The translations under genes and the position numbers were made by a program. A stretch of DNA of 50,457 nucleotides from a virus. Positions within the stretch are counted from its first letter, which is position 1; each line of letters begins with the position of its first letter. This document shows positions 42,591-50,344 of the stretch, in pieces. The DNA is taken from positions 1 through 50,457 of the IMG/VR virus record IMGVR_UViG_3300032523_000861; one strand, written 5' to 3'. The notes below the pieces were generated by a model. The model ran no database searches, was not told the origin of the DNA, and saw only the letters and a program-made list of their open reading frames with translations.

Positions 42591-42860
42591 TTATTTTAAC
42601 CCCTCATTAATAGCATTTACATACGCCATCTTAGATGATAACCCTTGAAATCTTTCAACAAGTACACCATCTCTTTCAATTATTACTACTGGAATTGATG
42701 TCACATTATATTGTTGCGATTCTTCGGGTGAATTATCAACATCATATTCTATGAATGTTACTTTATCTGCGAAATCATTTTTCAATCCTTCTAATACCGG
42801 TCCTAATGCTCTACAAGGACCACACCATTTTGCTCCAAATTTTTTAACTACTACGCTCAT
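42591..42860 (-). CDS. trxA: Thioredoxin
   Basis: An 89-residue thioredoxin with the classic WCGPC active site (residues 12-16) and the cis-proline loop TSIPVVII. It is shorter than E. coli thioredoxin (108 residues), starting directly at beta-1. It probably reduces the C-terminal cysteines of the ribonucleotide reductase encoded two genes upstream. It overlaps the DUF5522-like gene by 17 bases. Confidence 0.93.
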   Translation of the reverse strand: MSVVVKKFGAKWCGPCRALGPVLEGLKNDFADKVTFIEYDVDNSPEESQQYNVTSIPVVIIERDGVLVERFQGLSSKMAYVNAINEGLK

Positions 42861-43032
42861 TTTTTTTTGTTTTATATTGTTCTTCTAATTCTATGTTTTC
42901 TTTTATATGGATTGGGTGATAAGGACAATGGCGGCAGCCACTCCCACAGCAATAACCTCTATCAATGTGATACTTAGGAGTGAAAACCACTTTACCATTT
43001 TCCAAATAATATAATTCTTCATCATTTTTCAT
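42844..43032 (-). CDS. DUF5522-like small Cys-rich protein
   Basis: A 62-residue protein with the motif RGYCCGSGCRHCPY, four cysteines in a compact cluster that could bind metal. This motif is, from memory, that of DUF5522 proteins common in Bacteroidota. Function is unknown. It lies between ribonucleotide reductase (one-base overlap) and thioredoxin, suggesting a redox or metal role in the same pathway. Confidence 0.75.
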   Translation of the reverse strand: MKNDEELYYLENGKVVFTPKYHIDRGYCCGSGCRHCPYHPIHIKENIELEEQYKTKKNERSS

Positions 43033-44888
43033 TATTTTATTTCACACGCACCACCAGCACATGCCAATTCACCACTCAAATCAGTCATATCTTCTATTTC
43101 AACTATCTTACTTAAATCAACATCGTTTAATGTTTTCATAAGTTCATCATATTTTTCTTTAGTACAATCTTCAAAAGGAGCCTGAATATAACTACCACCA
43201 TCATAAGGTAATACTGATAATCCATTATAGAATTCTTTATTCTCCCACATCCACTCTCCAACTGCTTTCCACTCATGCTCTCTAATAGAAATTGTTGCTG
43301 ATACGTTGTGTGAATTATTTCCACTTCTATGACCCGGCTTAACCCACTCCCCATGTACTTTCTTAACTCTCTCTAATAATTGAATTGGTGATTCAGTTCT
43401 AAAGATAGCAGTATCAGGTGCTTTTTGTGGAATACCAATTACTGCCGTATCATGTGGTCTGAAATACTCATCCTCTACTAATTCAGGATGATTACTTGCT
43501 AAGTGTGTGTACATTGATTCGTTCTTTCCAACTCTTACTCTACGAATATAATAATCGTTATGCCAAGCGTGAATACCAGATGAAGTTCCTAATGCCAAAG
43601 AAGTAGTTCCAGCAGGCTTAACCGTTGTACATCTTGCCGATGCGTTAATACCTAATATCTCTGCTACTCTTTTGTTTTCTATTTTCACAACTTTTGCTGC
43701 TTCTTTCATATCCAATTTCAAAACTGCACCACTTCCGATTCCTGTCATTGAGATTCCTATTAAGGCATCCTTTTCAGTTGTTCTTTGCCATATAGGTCTT
43801 AAGTAATGAAAATCAGTATATCCAGCCTGTAATGTTCCTACAAATGCCGCTGCTTTAACTCTAGCATTTAATTCTTCTTGAGTATCAACATCACTTACAT
43901 TCACTTCACATAAGTTACAGAATTGAAAAGGTCTTAACGCAATCTCACAACACGGATTAGTTCCCCAATCTTTATCGTTTGATAAGTAGATACCAGGTTC
44001 ACCGGCTCCACTTGCTTCAATTCTTTTCCAAAGGTCTAAAAAATATTCTTTTGTAATTTTATGTCTCATTAATACAGCAGAGTTATTTGCTCTACCTCTT
44101 TGTGGATTGTTTTCCCACCACGCTCCACTCTTACAACTAATCATTTGTTCATCAGTTGCGGAGAATAAGGCGATTAATGCTGCTCTACGAATACCGCCTG
44201 CTAATACTGCATCAGCAATATGACAAACCATATCGTGCACTTCAATTGGTTTTAATTTCTCACCATTTTTCTTTGCATCTAAAATACCTTCTAATTTGAT
44301 AAGGCATTCTTTCAATGGTTGAGGACCGGGTGCTTTACCACCTGATGTTACCAATCGTGCTCCTTTCTCTCTAATATCTCTAAAATCAAATACCGGCTTA
44401 CTACCACCGAAGAAATATGCTTTTACAATTACTGAAACTGCATCAGCCCATCCTTCAATAGAGTCACCGATTAAAAATCTTCTTGTCTTATCAATAGATG
44501 GCTTTCTGATTTCAGGCAGAGCATCAACGTGATGTTGTTGTACTGAATAACCTACTCCAGTTCCACCCAATAGTAAGAACATAATTTCTGAAAATACTCT
44601 CCAATCATCTGCCGGTGCAAATGCACAATTGTAAATTCTATTTGGTGATAATTCAATTGGTTTACCTGCGAACTGCATTGAACGCATTGATGGTAATATT
44701 TTTTTATTCGATACGAATTTATATACTTCTTTTATTTCTTCTTTTAAATTTGGATATGTCTTTATATGCATATCCATATTTCTTTTTACTAACTCTTTCC
44801 AAGTTTCTCTCCTTTTTAATTCCGGTTTGTACTTTGCATACTTCATATAAACCGTAATGTCAGATAAAATTCGTGTTGAAATGTCCAT
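43032..44888 (-). CDS. nrdJ: Ribonucleotide reductase, adenosylcobalamin-dependent (class II)
   Basis: A 618-residue monomeric-type class II reductase that converts ribonucleotides to deoxyribonucleotides using a B12-derived thiyl radical. Cysteines match Lactobacillus RTPR in spacing: Cys88 (YNCAFAP) and Cys324 (FCNLCEV) as the reducing pair, Cys313 in NPCCEI as the radical site with Asn311 and Glu315, and C-terminal shuttle cysteines Cys610/Cys615 (CAGGACEIK). It is shorter than RTPR (739), mainly in the N-terminal and allosteric regions. The upstream gap (44889-45079) is unusual and may hold regulation. Confidence 0.9.
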   Translation of the reverse strand: MDISTRILSDITVYMKYAKYKPELKRRETWKELVKRNMDMHIKTYPNLKEEIKEVYKFVSNKKILPSMRSMQFAGKPIELSPNRIYNCAFAPADDWRVFSEIMFLLLGGTGVGYSVQQHHVDALPEIRKPSIDKTRRFLIGDSIEGWADAVSVIVKAYFFGGSKPVFDFRDIREKGARLVTSGGKAPGPQPLKECLIKLEGILDAKKNGEKLKPIEVHDMVCHIADAVLAGGIRRAALIALFSATDEQMISCKSGAWWENNPQRGRANNSAVLMRHKITKEYFLDLWKRIEASGAGEPGIYLSNDKDWGTNPCCEIALRPFQFCNLCEVNVSDVDTQEELNARVKAAAFVGTLQAGYTDFHYLRPIWQRTTEKDALIGISMTGIGSGAVLKLDMKEAAKVVKIENKRVAEILGINASARCTTVKPAGTTSLALGTSSGIHAWHNDYYIRRVRVGKNESMYTHLASNHPELVEDEYFRPHDTAVIGIPQKAPDTAIFRTESPIQLLERVKKVHGEWVKPGHRSGNNSHNVSATISIREHEWKAVGEWMWENKEFYNGLSVLPYDGGSYIQAPFEDCTKEKYDELMKTLNDVDLSKIVEIEDMTDLSGELACAGGACEIK

Positions 44889-44904
44889 TTTTTTTGTAAA
44901 TTTT

Positions 44905-44973
44905 GTTTAGTGTGTTAAAATATTTCAGGAAAACCCCAAAATGTAAGAATAAATATAAGACATGACACTAAAC
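44905..44973. repeat. Inverted repeat in the nrdJ leader
   Basis: Nine-base arms GTTTAGTGT (44905-44913) and ACACTAAAC (44965-44973) with a 51-base loop that contains the ATATTTAT octamer. It lies in a 190-base gap before nrdJ with no gene that I can see. It may be an operator or long-range stem; no riboswitch signature was found. Confidence 0.4.
44949..44956 (-). promoter_or_regulatory. ATATTTAT motif upstream of nrdJ
   Basis: Coding-strand CTTATATTTATTC, 61 bases before the nrdJ ATG, in the gap that lacks a TTTG/TAnnTTTG promoter. Candidate promoter element shared with fibre genes. Confidence 0.3.
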
Positions 44974-45053
44974 GATACAAGTCTGTGGATAAAAACTCCA
45001 CTTTTTTTGAAATTTATTCATGTCAAAATTCATAGTGTATTATAACATATAGA

Positions 45054-45073
45054 AGGGGAGTGTTACCTCCCCT
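45054..45073 (-). terminator. Hairpin after the histone-like gene
   Basis: A 7-bp GC-rich stem (AGGGGAG at 45054-45060 with CTCCCCT at 45067-45073) and 6-base loop, 6 bases after the stop codon of the small histone-like gene. The following minus-strand sequence is only moderately T-rich (TTCTATATGTT), so it may be a weak terminator or mRNA-stabilising hairpin. Confidence 0.55.
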
Positions 45074-45079
45074 ATCATA

Positions 45080-45250
45080 TTATGCTTTTTGCTCTGCGGT
45101 AGATGCTTGTCTGTACGCAGTGATTAATTTCTTCAAATCACCGATAGCTTTTCTAGCTCTTGATTTGTTTACTTTTTTAGTTCCGTTGTGCTCTGTTTCA
45201 AATTGTGTAAACAAAGTCTTCATTTGTTCGAATAGTTCTTGACTGTTCAT
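45080..45250 (-). CDS. Histone H1/Hc1-like small basic protein
   Basis: A 56-residue reading frame (ATG 45248-45250, stop TAA 45080-45082). The first ~25 residues are acidic-helical (MNSQELFEQMKTLFTQFE); the rest is basic with KKVNKSRARKAIGDLKKL, resembling the K-x(4)-R-x-R-K-A...L-K pattern of short Hc1-type histone-like proteins of Bacteroidota. It probably binds DNA and may compact phage DNA or affect host nucleoid. It lies 26 bases after the helicase gene and is followed by a hairpin. Confidence 0.7.
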   Translation of the reverse strand: MNSQELFEQMKTLFTQFETEHNGTKKVNKSRARKAIGDLKKLITAYRQASTAEQKA

Positions 45251-45276
45251 AGTTTTTGTTTTTTATTGTTTTATTA

Positions 45277-46671
45277 TTAACCTAATCCTGTAACTAATTG
45301 TGGTTTGTTACCAACCGGCATTGTTTCAACATATTTCTTATGTAATAGTTGTCTTTCTATTTCATTCCCGTTTGCACTAGCTTTTTGTGAGAGTACACCA
45401 TCCGCAGATGTAGCGGTATAAACTTCTATTGTACCATGTGTAGTATCCATCTTTGCTGGGAATGTGATACCATCTTGTCCAAAACGATTCTTCATAATGT
45501 GTACTCTCGCCGTATTACTAAGTTTATCTTTTGCTTTCCTACTTAAACTCATAATAAAATCGGCGTTCATTACTTTTGCATATGAATCTGCAATTTTATC
45601 GGCTTCGATAATATCACTATCAATTGCTGAACGATTTGTTTGTGATGCTGTCCAAATTGGTATTCCTAACTCACCACTCATTCCTCTCAAATCAATATAC
45701 ACACCACCTTGTTCAGCGTATGTACTATCGGTTTTATTTGAATGTGATAGTAATAAATCGGCGTAATCAATAATGATTAAATCGGGTTTATTACCGGCTG
45801 CTATCATCTTCTCTAAGTGAGCCTGAATTGTTTTTGATGATGCTCCTTTAGGTGGATAGTATTTAACTTTAAGTTTACCTTTTAATCGTTTTACTTTCTC
45901 CAATACTTCATCTCTCCTTTGTGATAAATCAGATGATGCAATATGTGTAAACACAGTATCATATCGTAATCCAACATACCCTTGTGAAAGTTCTAATGTA
46001 TAGTGAGCCACCGTCTTTCCAGCTTTTACAGCCGCTGCTCCCAATGCTGCTAAAACCCAAGTCTTACCAACACCGGATGGTGCTACTACAACTCCTAATT
46101 CACCTGGTCCTAACCCCCCATTCATCAATTCATTAATACATTCCCAATCAGTACGAACAGTATCTCTAGATGTTTCATCATAACGTTCTTCAAAATCCTT
46201 TAAGTAATCCATACCCAAATCAGCATCTACACCAACCTTTAGTGCTTTATCAACCAACTCTTTGATTTTATCATAGTTGCCTGATTTTAGTAAATCGATT
46301 GATTGTACAATTACATTCTTTAAGTTTTGATTAATACAAAATGAAGTAAATTCATCTTTAATATATTGTAGGTCTAAACCACCAATACTTTGATAAACTT
46401 CTTTTAATTGTACTATTATTGTTTTTTGTAAAACCGGATTATCAACTTTAGAAACTTGCACTTTAAATACATCCAATGATGGTAATCTATGATACTCGTT
46501 ATAATACGCCACTACCTCATCTACAATCCATTTATTTGTTTCTGCTTCAAAGAATTTTTTATGGATAACATCACCCAATGTATCCAACATCCTGTCATCA
46601 CTTAAAAGCGCTGCCACTACTTTGGTTTGAAATGATTGTCCGTATTTTGAAAGTGTATCTTCGCTCTGCAT
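45277..46671 (-). CDS. 41: Replicative DNA helicase (gp41/DnaB-like)
   Basis: A 464-residue RecA-fold hexameric helicase. Walker A is APSGVGKT (residues 197-204), Walker B is in PDLIIIDYADLL, and ASQTNRSA plus VHIMKNRFGQDG are the sensor and arginine-finger regions. The N-terminal ~150 residues are the helical collar domain. Size matches T4 gp41 (475). No primase gene is visible in this window. Its promoter is at 46689-46720. Confidence 0.92.
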   Translation of the reverse strand: MQSEDTLSKYGQSFQTKVVAALLSDDRMLDTLGDVIHKKFFEAETNKWIVDEVVAYYNEYHRLPSLDVFKVQVSKVDNPVLQKTIIVQLKEVYQSIGGLDLQYIKDEFTSFCINQNLKNVIVQSIDLLKSGNYDKIKELVDKALKVGVDADLGMDYLKDFEERYDETSRDTVRTDWECINELMNGGLGPGELGVVVAPSGVGKTWVLAALGAAAVKAGKTVAHYTLELSQGYVGLRYDTVFTHIASSDLSQRRDEVLEKVKRLKGKLKVKYYPPKGASSKTIQAHLEKMIAAGNKPDLIIIDYADLLLSHSNKTDSTYAEQGGVYIDLRGMSGELGIPIWTASQTNRSAIDSDIIEADKIADSYAKVMNADFIMSLSRKAKDKLSNTARVHIMKNRFGQDGITFPAKMDTTHGTIEVYTATSADGVLSQKASANGNEIERQLLHKKYVETMPVGNKPQLVTGLG

Positions 46672-46688
46672 TTATCTTTATTGGTTTA

Positions 46689-46720
46689 CAAATATACGAT
46701 AATTTAGTGATTCCACCAAA
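46689..46720 (-). promoter_or_regulatory. Bacteroidota-type promoter of the helicase
   Basis: Minus-strand ATTTGGTGG with TTTG at 46717-46720, 20-base spacer ending ATCG and TATATTTG at 46689-46696. It begins immediately after the FEN gene stop and is 18 bases from the helicase ATG. Confidence 0.72.
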
Positions 46721-47764
46721 TTATTTTACTATTATATTCGTGTATGTTGATTTCAACCAATCGTTTATATCTTTCCAATTTTGAAGAATTTTATACTTCA
46801 TAGCGGCTTTAATGAATTCCATTTTATCAAACTTTTTATTTGGTTCGTCAAAACGGTCATTAATTTTCAACTTTGTATTTGTGTTAATATGTGGTTCTTG
46901 CAATTGCATGAGTTGTCTATTTCTTAAAACATCATCTTTTTGTGCAAGTATATCTTCATAGATTTTAGCCTCTTTCCTTTTATCCTCGCAGATTTGAAAT
47001 AATTCATCAAAAGTTATTTCTCTATCTTCCGATAATTCAGGAAATCTTTTAAGAACGGTCTTCAATCCACACCCTTTTACTCCAGGTACATTATCTGAAT
47101 TATCTCCATCCAATGTTCTGAATAGTAAAAGATTTTGCGGATATATTCCCCATTCTTCTTTTACTAGCTCTCTATTGTAAAGTTTCTTTTTAGTTGGAGA
47201 AAACACAAATGTCTTTTCATCCACTAATTGTAAAAAATCTTTATCGGTAGAAACAATATAACATTCATCTTCTTCACCAAGCACATGCCTAGCTATGTGT
47301 CCAATTACATCATCTGCTTCGATACCATCATATATCATTGTAGTAATTGGTAAACTATCTAACAAGTCTACTAACCACACAAATTGTCTTTTCATTGAAA
47401 TTTGTTCATCCTCTTGAGTCATCATTTCAGGATACTGACGATTAACTCTAAAACGATTCTTACCTCTATCAGCTTTATATCCTTCAAACAATTCTTTCCT
47501 GCCTTTAGAACCACCTTTACCATCAAAGGTTAAGATAACTCTAGTTGGATTAAATTGACGAATTTGATATCCGATTGAATTTAATGAACCAATAACTCCA
47601 CCCGTATGGTCACCATCCTCATTCATAATGGGGTTAGTAGTCCAACTACGGATGAAGGTATTGAGTCCATCTATGATAAGAACTCTACCATTCCTTACCC
47701 TATGGACGTTTGATTCATGTTCTGTCTCAACTTCATTGAGTAATTTTTTGTATAGTTCTTTCAT
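46721..47764 (-). CDS. rnh: 5'-3' exonuclease / RNase H (FEN-like, T4 Rnh type)
   Basis: A 347-residue flap-endonuclease-type nuclease. Metal-binding acidic residues appear in VLIIDGLNTF, ILTFDGKGG, IEADDVIGH and VSTDKDFLQL; DGDNSDNVPGVKGCGLKT is the helix-3-turn-helix with the last Asp pair. It likely removes RNA primers of Okazaki fragments, as T4 RNase H does. It is somewhat longer than T4 Rnh (305). Adjacent to uvsX with an 18-base gap. Confidence 0.9.
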   Translation of the reverse strand: MKELYKKLLNEVETEHESNVHRVRNGRVLIIDGLNTFIRSWTTNPIMNEDGDHTGGVIGSLNSIGYQIRQFNPTRVILTFDGKGGSKGRKELFEGYKADRGKNRFRVNRQYPEMMTQEDEQISMKRQFVWLVDLLDSLPITTMIYDGIEADDVIGHIARHVLGEEDECYIVSTDKDFLQLVDEKTFVFSPTKKKLYNRELVKEEWGIYPQNLLLFRTLDGDNSDNVPGVKGCGLKTVLKRFPELSEDREITFDELFQICEDKRKEAKIYEDILAQKDDVLRNRQLMQLQEPHINTNTKLKINDRFDEPNKKFDKMEFIKAAMKYKILQNWKDINDWLKSTYTNIIVK

Positions 47765-47782
47765 ATTGTTTTGTAACCTTTA

Positions 47783-48904
47783 TTAGTCACCTATCACTTC
47801 TGAGTCTGTCACCAAACTATCAGTATCAAGTGAATCTTTTTTGTATTGTGAAATTGTTGCTTCACAAATTCTTTTGTAGATTTGTTCTTTAACCTCTTGA
47901 TTAGATTCTAATGTAGAAGGAAAATCTTTTGATTGAAACTTAATGATTTCACCAGTATCAATATCAGTATATTCATACCACGCACCACTTTGTTTTACAA
48001 TGTTATTATCCTTCATTAGCCCTAGCCAAGACCCATAGTTATCAATTCCTCTGTCAAAGAAGATATCGAAATCGGCGGAACGTAACGGAGGTCCCATCCT
48101 ATTCTTTACTACTTGACAACGAACTTTAATACCTACAATTCTATCGTTACCATTTTCTTTCGCCTTAATCGTTCCCATACTCTTTAATCTTAAACGAACC
48201 GATGCGTGGAAAGCAATTGCTTTACCACCAGAAGTTGTCCAAGGGTCAGAGAATGGCATTGCGTTCATCTTCTGTCTTAATTGATTTGTGAAAACCAAAG
48301 TGATTTTCTGTCTACCAATCAAGTTTGTGATTTTACGCATTGCTTTGGAAATGATAATTGCTTTATCCGTAGCGTAACCATCTTTACCATAATCAGCTTC
48401 CATCTCCTTTTCAGTTGATGCTGCTGCTACTGAATCCACAACGATTGTTACATACTTGTCTTTAGAGGAAGTTCTTACCTTCTCAATAATAGTTTCGGTA
48501 TATTCAAAACATTGTTCAACAGTCTCAGCTACTACATAAAGTAATTTGGTTGTATCTACTCCAATGGCTTCTAAGAATTCTCTACTTACGGCGTTTTCCG
48601 TATCAATCAATACTGCCAATCCACCTAGCTTCTGCGTTTCCGCAAGTAAGTGAGCTGATACTAATGATTTACCACTTTGTTCTAATCCCGTAATTTCGGT
48701 AATTCTGCCAACAGGTAATCCACCATAAGGTCGATTTGATATTGCCACATCCAACATAGATGCTCCGGTCGAAACCCAGCCTTCTACATTTGTTGGTGCA
48801 TCATCATTATCTAAAAAGAATGCTACCTTTTGGTCTTTTGATTGTTTGTTAAGGGACTCAACGAGTACTTCCGCTAAGTCTATTTCCTTAGTTGTTTTAG
48901 CCAT
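47783..48904 (-). CDS. uvsX: RecA/UvsX-like recombinase
   Basis: A 373-residue ATP-dependent strand-exchange protein. Walker A is GLEQSGKS (residues 73-80), LIDTENAVS holds the catalytic Glu region, VTIVVDSVAA is Walker B, and VFTNQLRQKM the sensor/L2-adjacent segment. The sequence is nearer to RecA in its core than T4 UvsX, but size and neighbours (gp32, gp41) fit UvsX function. The acidic C-terminal tail (DSLDTDSLVTDSEV) is typical of the family. Confidence 0.9.
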   Translation of the reverse strand: MAKTTKEIDLAEVLVESLNKQSKDQKVAFFLDNDDAPTNVEGWVSTGASMLDVAISNRPYGGLPVGRITEITGLEQSGKSLVSAHLLAETQKLGGLAVLIDTENAVSREFLEAIGVDTTKLLYVVAETVEQCFEYTETIIEKVRTSSKDKYVTIVVDSVAAASTEKEMEADYGKDGYATDKAIIISKAMRKITNLIGRQKITLVFTNQLRQKMNAMPFSDPWTTSGGKAIAFHASVRLRLKSMGTIKAKENGNDRIVGIKVRCQVVKNRMGPPLRSADFDIFFDRGIDNYGSWLGLMKDNNIVKQSGAWYEYTDIDTGEIIKFQSKDFPSTLESNQEVKEQIYKRICEATISQYKKDSLDTDSLVTDSEVIGD

Positions 48905-48920
48905 ATGTTAACTTATTTTA

Positions 48921-49736
48921 TTAATTGAAAAGGTCATCAAATGCCGCTGCTACATCATCTAATTTCTTAGAAGGTGCTGCCGCTGGTTTTGATGGAGTTG
49001 TATCGAATGGTGCTTCTTCATCGTTACTAGCCGTTGAAGATAACGTTTCAGCTGATGCTGATTTTTCATCCTCAGAAGTTGCCGATGGATTTAACCAACC
49101 TTCTAATACATTTTTCAATTCTGCATAAGTTAATTCAGAATACAATTCAGTAATTTCTTTCTGATTTGCTAAGTACTTATCCGTATCTTCTTTAGTTGCT
49201 GCTAAAGGTGTTTCTTTAGGTTTAACACGGATTGTTGTTACAGGGTATGAAGTACCACTGTCTTCAGCTGATACTACTTCAACAGTAATATCTCTACCTT
49301 CATTTGGGTCAGTAATATCACCATAATCAGGATCTGCCATATAACCAAGAATCTCTTGATATACAGTTTTACCAAAGCCCCAAAATTTTACACCTTCACC
49401 TTCTTCACCTCTTACCAATACTGGTACGAATGTTCTAAGTTTCGGCTCCATTTTCTTAGCAGCTTTCCAATCTTCCTTATCGCCCATTCTTTTAAGTTTG
49501 TCAGCAAACTCAACAATTGGGTCAGGTCTACCGAATGACATCGGAGATAGATAAGTTTTGTTGTTTACGTTGTAGTGAAAGTACAATTCAATGAAAGGAT
49601 TCTCTTTGTTGAATTTGTAAGGGACCAAACGAATAGTGTGTTTGCCCGGTGCTGGTTTCCAAAGTTCTACAGTTGTTCTTTGGGTGTTTTGCAGTTTGTT
49701 AAGTCTGCTCTTAATTGCGTCTAAGTTAATAGCCAT
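48921..49736 (-). CDS. 32: Single-stranded DNA-binding protein (gp32-like)
   Basis: A 271-residue protein. The N-terminal segment (SRLNKLQN) resembles the LAST-type cooperativity region, the core has PGKHTIRLVPYKF and FHYNVNNKTYLSP, and the C-terminal ~60 residues are acidic and low-complexity (Ser/Glu/Asp/Ala-rich), as in gp32, where this tail binds replication partners. The usual zinc Cys/His set of T4 gp32 is not apparent. Two tandem promoters lie upstream. Confidence 0.85.
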   Translation of the reverse strand: MAINLDAIKSRLNKLQNTQRTTVELWKPAPGKHTIRLVPYKFNKENPFIELYFHYNVNNKTYLSPMSFGRPDPIVEFADKLKRMGDKEDWKAAKKMEPKLRTFVPVLVRGEEGEGVKFWGFGKTVYQEILGYMADPDYGDITDPNEGRDITVEVVSAEDSGTSYPVTTIRVKPKETPLAATKEDTDKYLANQKEITELYSELTYAELKNVLEGWLNPSATSEDEKSASAETLSSTASNDEEAPFDTTPSKPAAAPSKKLDDVAAAFDDLFN

Positions 49737-49821
49737 GTCTTTTAAGTTTTAAGAGTTTAAGGTTTAAAACATACGTTTTAAGGTTGGATTATAGTGTCTT
49801 TCCTACACTTCCGTTACACAT

Positions 49822-49829
49822 ATAAATAT
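49822..49829 (-). promoter_or_regulatory. ATATTTAT motif upstream of gp32
   Basis: Coding-strand TTATATTTATATG, 86 bases before the gp32 ATG and just downstream of the first TTTG/TAnnTTTG promoter. Same octamer as at the fibre genes. Confidence 0.3.
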
Positions 49830-49839
49830 AATGGAAACA

Positions 49840-49871
49840 CAAATATACGAAGAATACCTGATATTTCCAAA
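49840..49871 (-). promoter_or_regulatory. Bacteroidota-type promoter P1 of gp32
   Basis: Minus-strand ATTTGGAAAT with TTTG at 49868-49871, 20-base spacer ending TTCG, TATATTTG at 49840-49847. Nearer of two tandem copies; the leader to gp32 would be about 100 bases. Confidence 0.72.
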
Positions 49872-49908
49872 TCTTTTTTTCGATATATTTTTATGGTAAA
49901 TGATGTAA

Positions 49909-49940
49909 CAAATATACGATAAATTTGTGACAATACCAAA
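49909..49940 (-). promoter_or_regulatory. Bacteroidota-type promoter P2 of gp32
   Basis: Minus-strand ATTTGGTATT with TTTG at 49937-49940, 20-base spacer ending ATCG, TATATTTG at 49909-49916. It lies 69 bases upstream of P1, giving gp32 two start sites. Confidence 0.72.
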
Positions 49941-49951
49941 TAAAAAATACT

Positions 49952-50113
49952 TTATCGTAAACTGATGTATATCTTTTTGTAATCTATACAACATAGGGAG
50001 AGTATTCCTACCGTCCAACTAAGTGTGGGGGTCAATAAATTAGAACCATCCACACTCAAATAAAAAATAACACCACATATTGTAGAAGTGAGTATTAATT
50101 GCCAGTTTTTCAT
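49952..50113 (-). CDS. Small hydrophobic (membrane) protein
   Basis: A 53-residue frame with ATG at 50111-50113 and TAA at 49952-49954. Two hydrophobic stretches (LILTSTICGVIFYLSV and LSWTVGILSLCCI) suggest a two-helix membrane hairpin. Its start overlaps the upstream stop as ATGA, the same coupling seen in many gene pairs here, which supports it being real. Function unknown. Confidence 0.6.
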   Translation of the reverse strand: MKNWQLILTSTICGVIFYLSVDGSNLLTPTLSWTVGILSLCCIDYKKIYISLR

Positions 50114-50334
50114 CTTAGTTTATAGCTATATAGAGTACCACAATCGTCATCATCAATATTATCCTCTACAACGTCAATACCACCACCTATAAGGTATTGT
50201 AGCTTTTGTAGGTCTACTCGCCTCCAATACCCAAAACGAAGATATACATCATTATTACCTCCACATACTTGTGAGAGTTCAAACTCACCAATTTCAGACC
50301 TGATTAGAACTAAAGTATCTGCATCTATTCTCAT
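50110..50334 (-). CDS. Small acidic protein of unknown function
   Basis: A 74-residue protein with LVLIRSEIGEFELSQ, LRFGYWRRVDLQKL and a run of acidic residues near the C-terminus (VVEDNIDDDDCG). I recognise no family. It follows the partial gene at the window end by 10 bases and overlaps the small membrane gene by ATGA. Confidence 0.65.
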   Translation of the reverse strand: MRIDADTLVLIRSEIGEFELSQVCGGNNDVYLRFGYWRRVDLQKLQYLIGGGIDVVEDNIDDDDCGTLYSYKLR

Positions 50335-50344
50335 ACTTTAGGGG

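Noticed and set aside
44889-45079. Cobalamin riboswitch upstream of nrdJ
   Set aside because: A B12-dependent enzyme made this worth looking for, but I found no B12-box-like core and the region is AT-rich with only short stems.
49803-50018. Minus-strand frame of 71 codons upstream of gp32
   Set aside because: It runs across both promoters and out of frame through the 53-residue gene that has an ATGA-coupled start.
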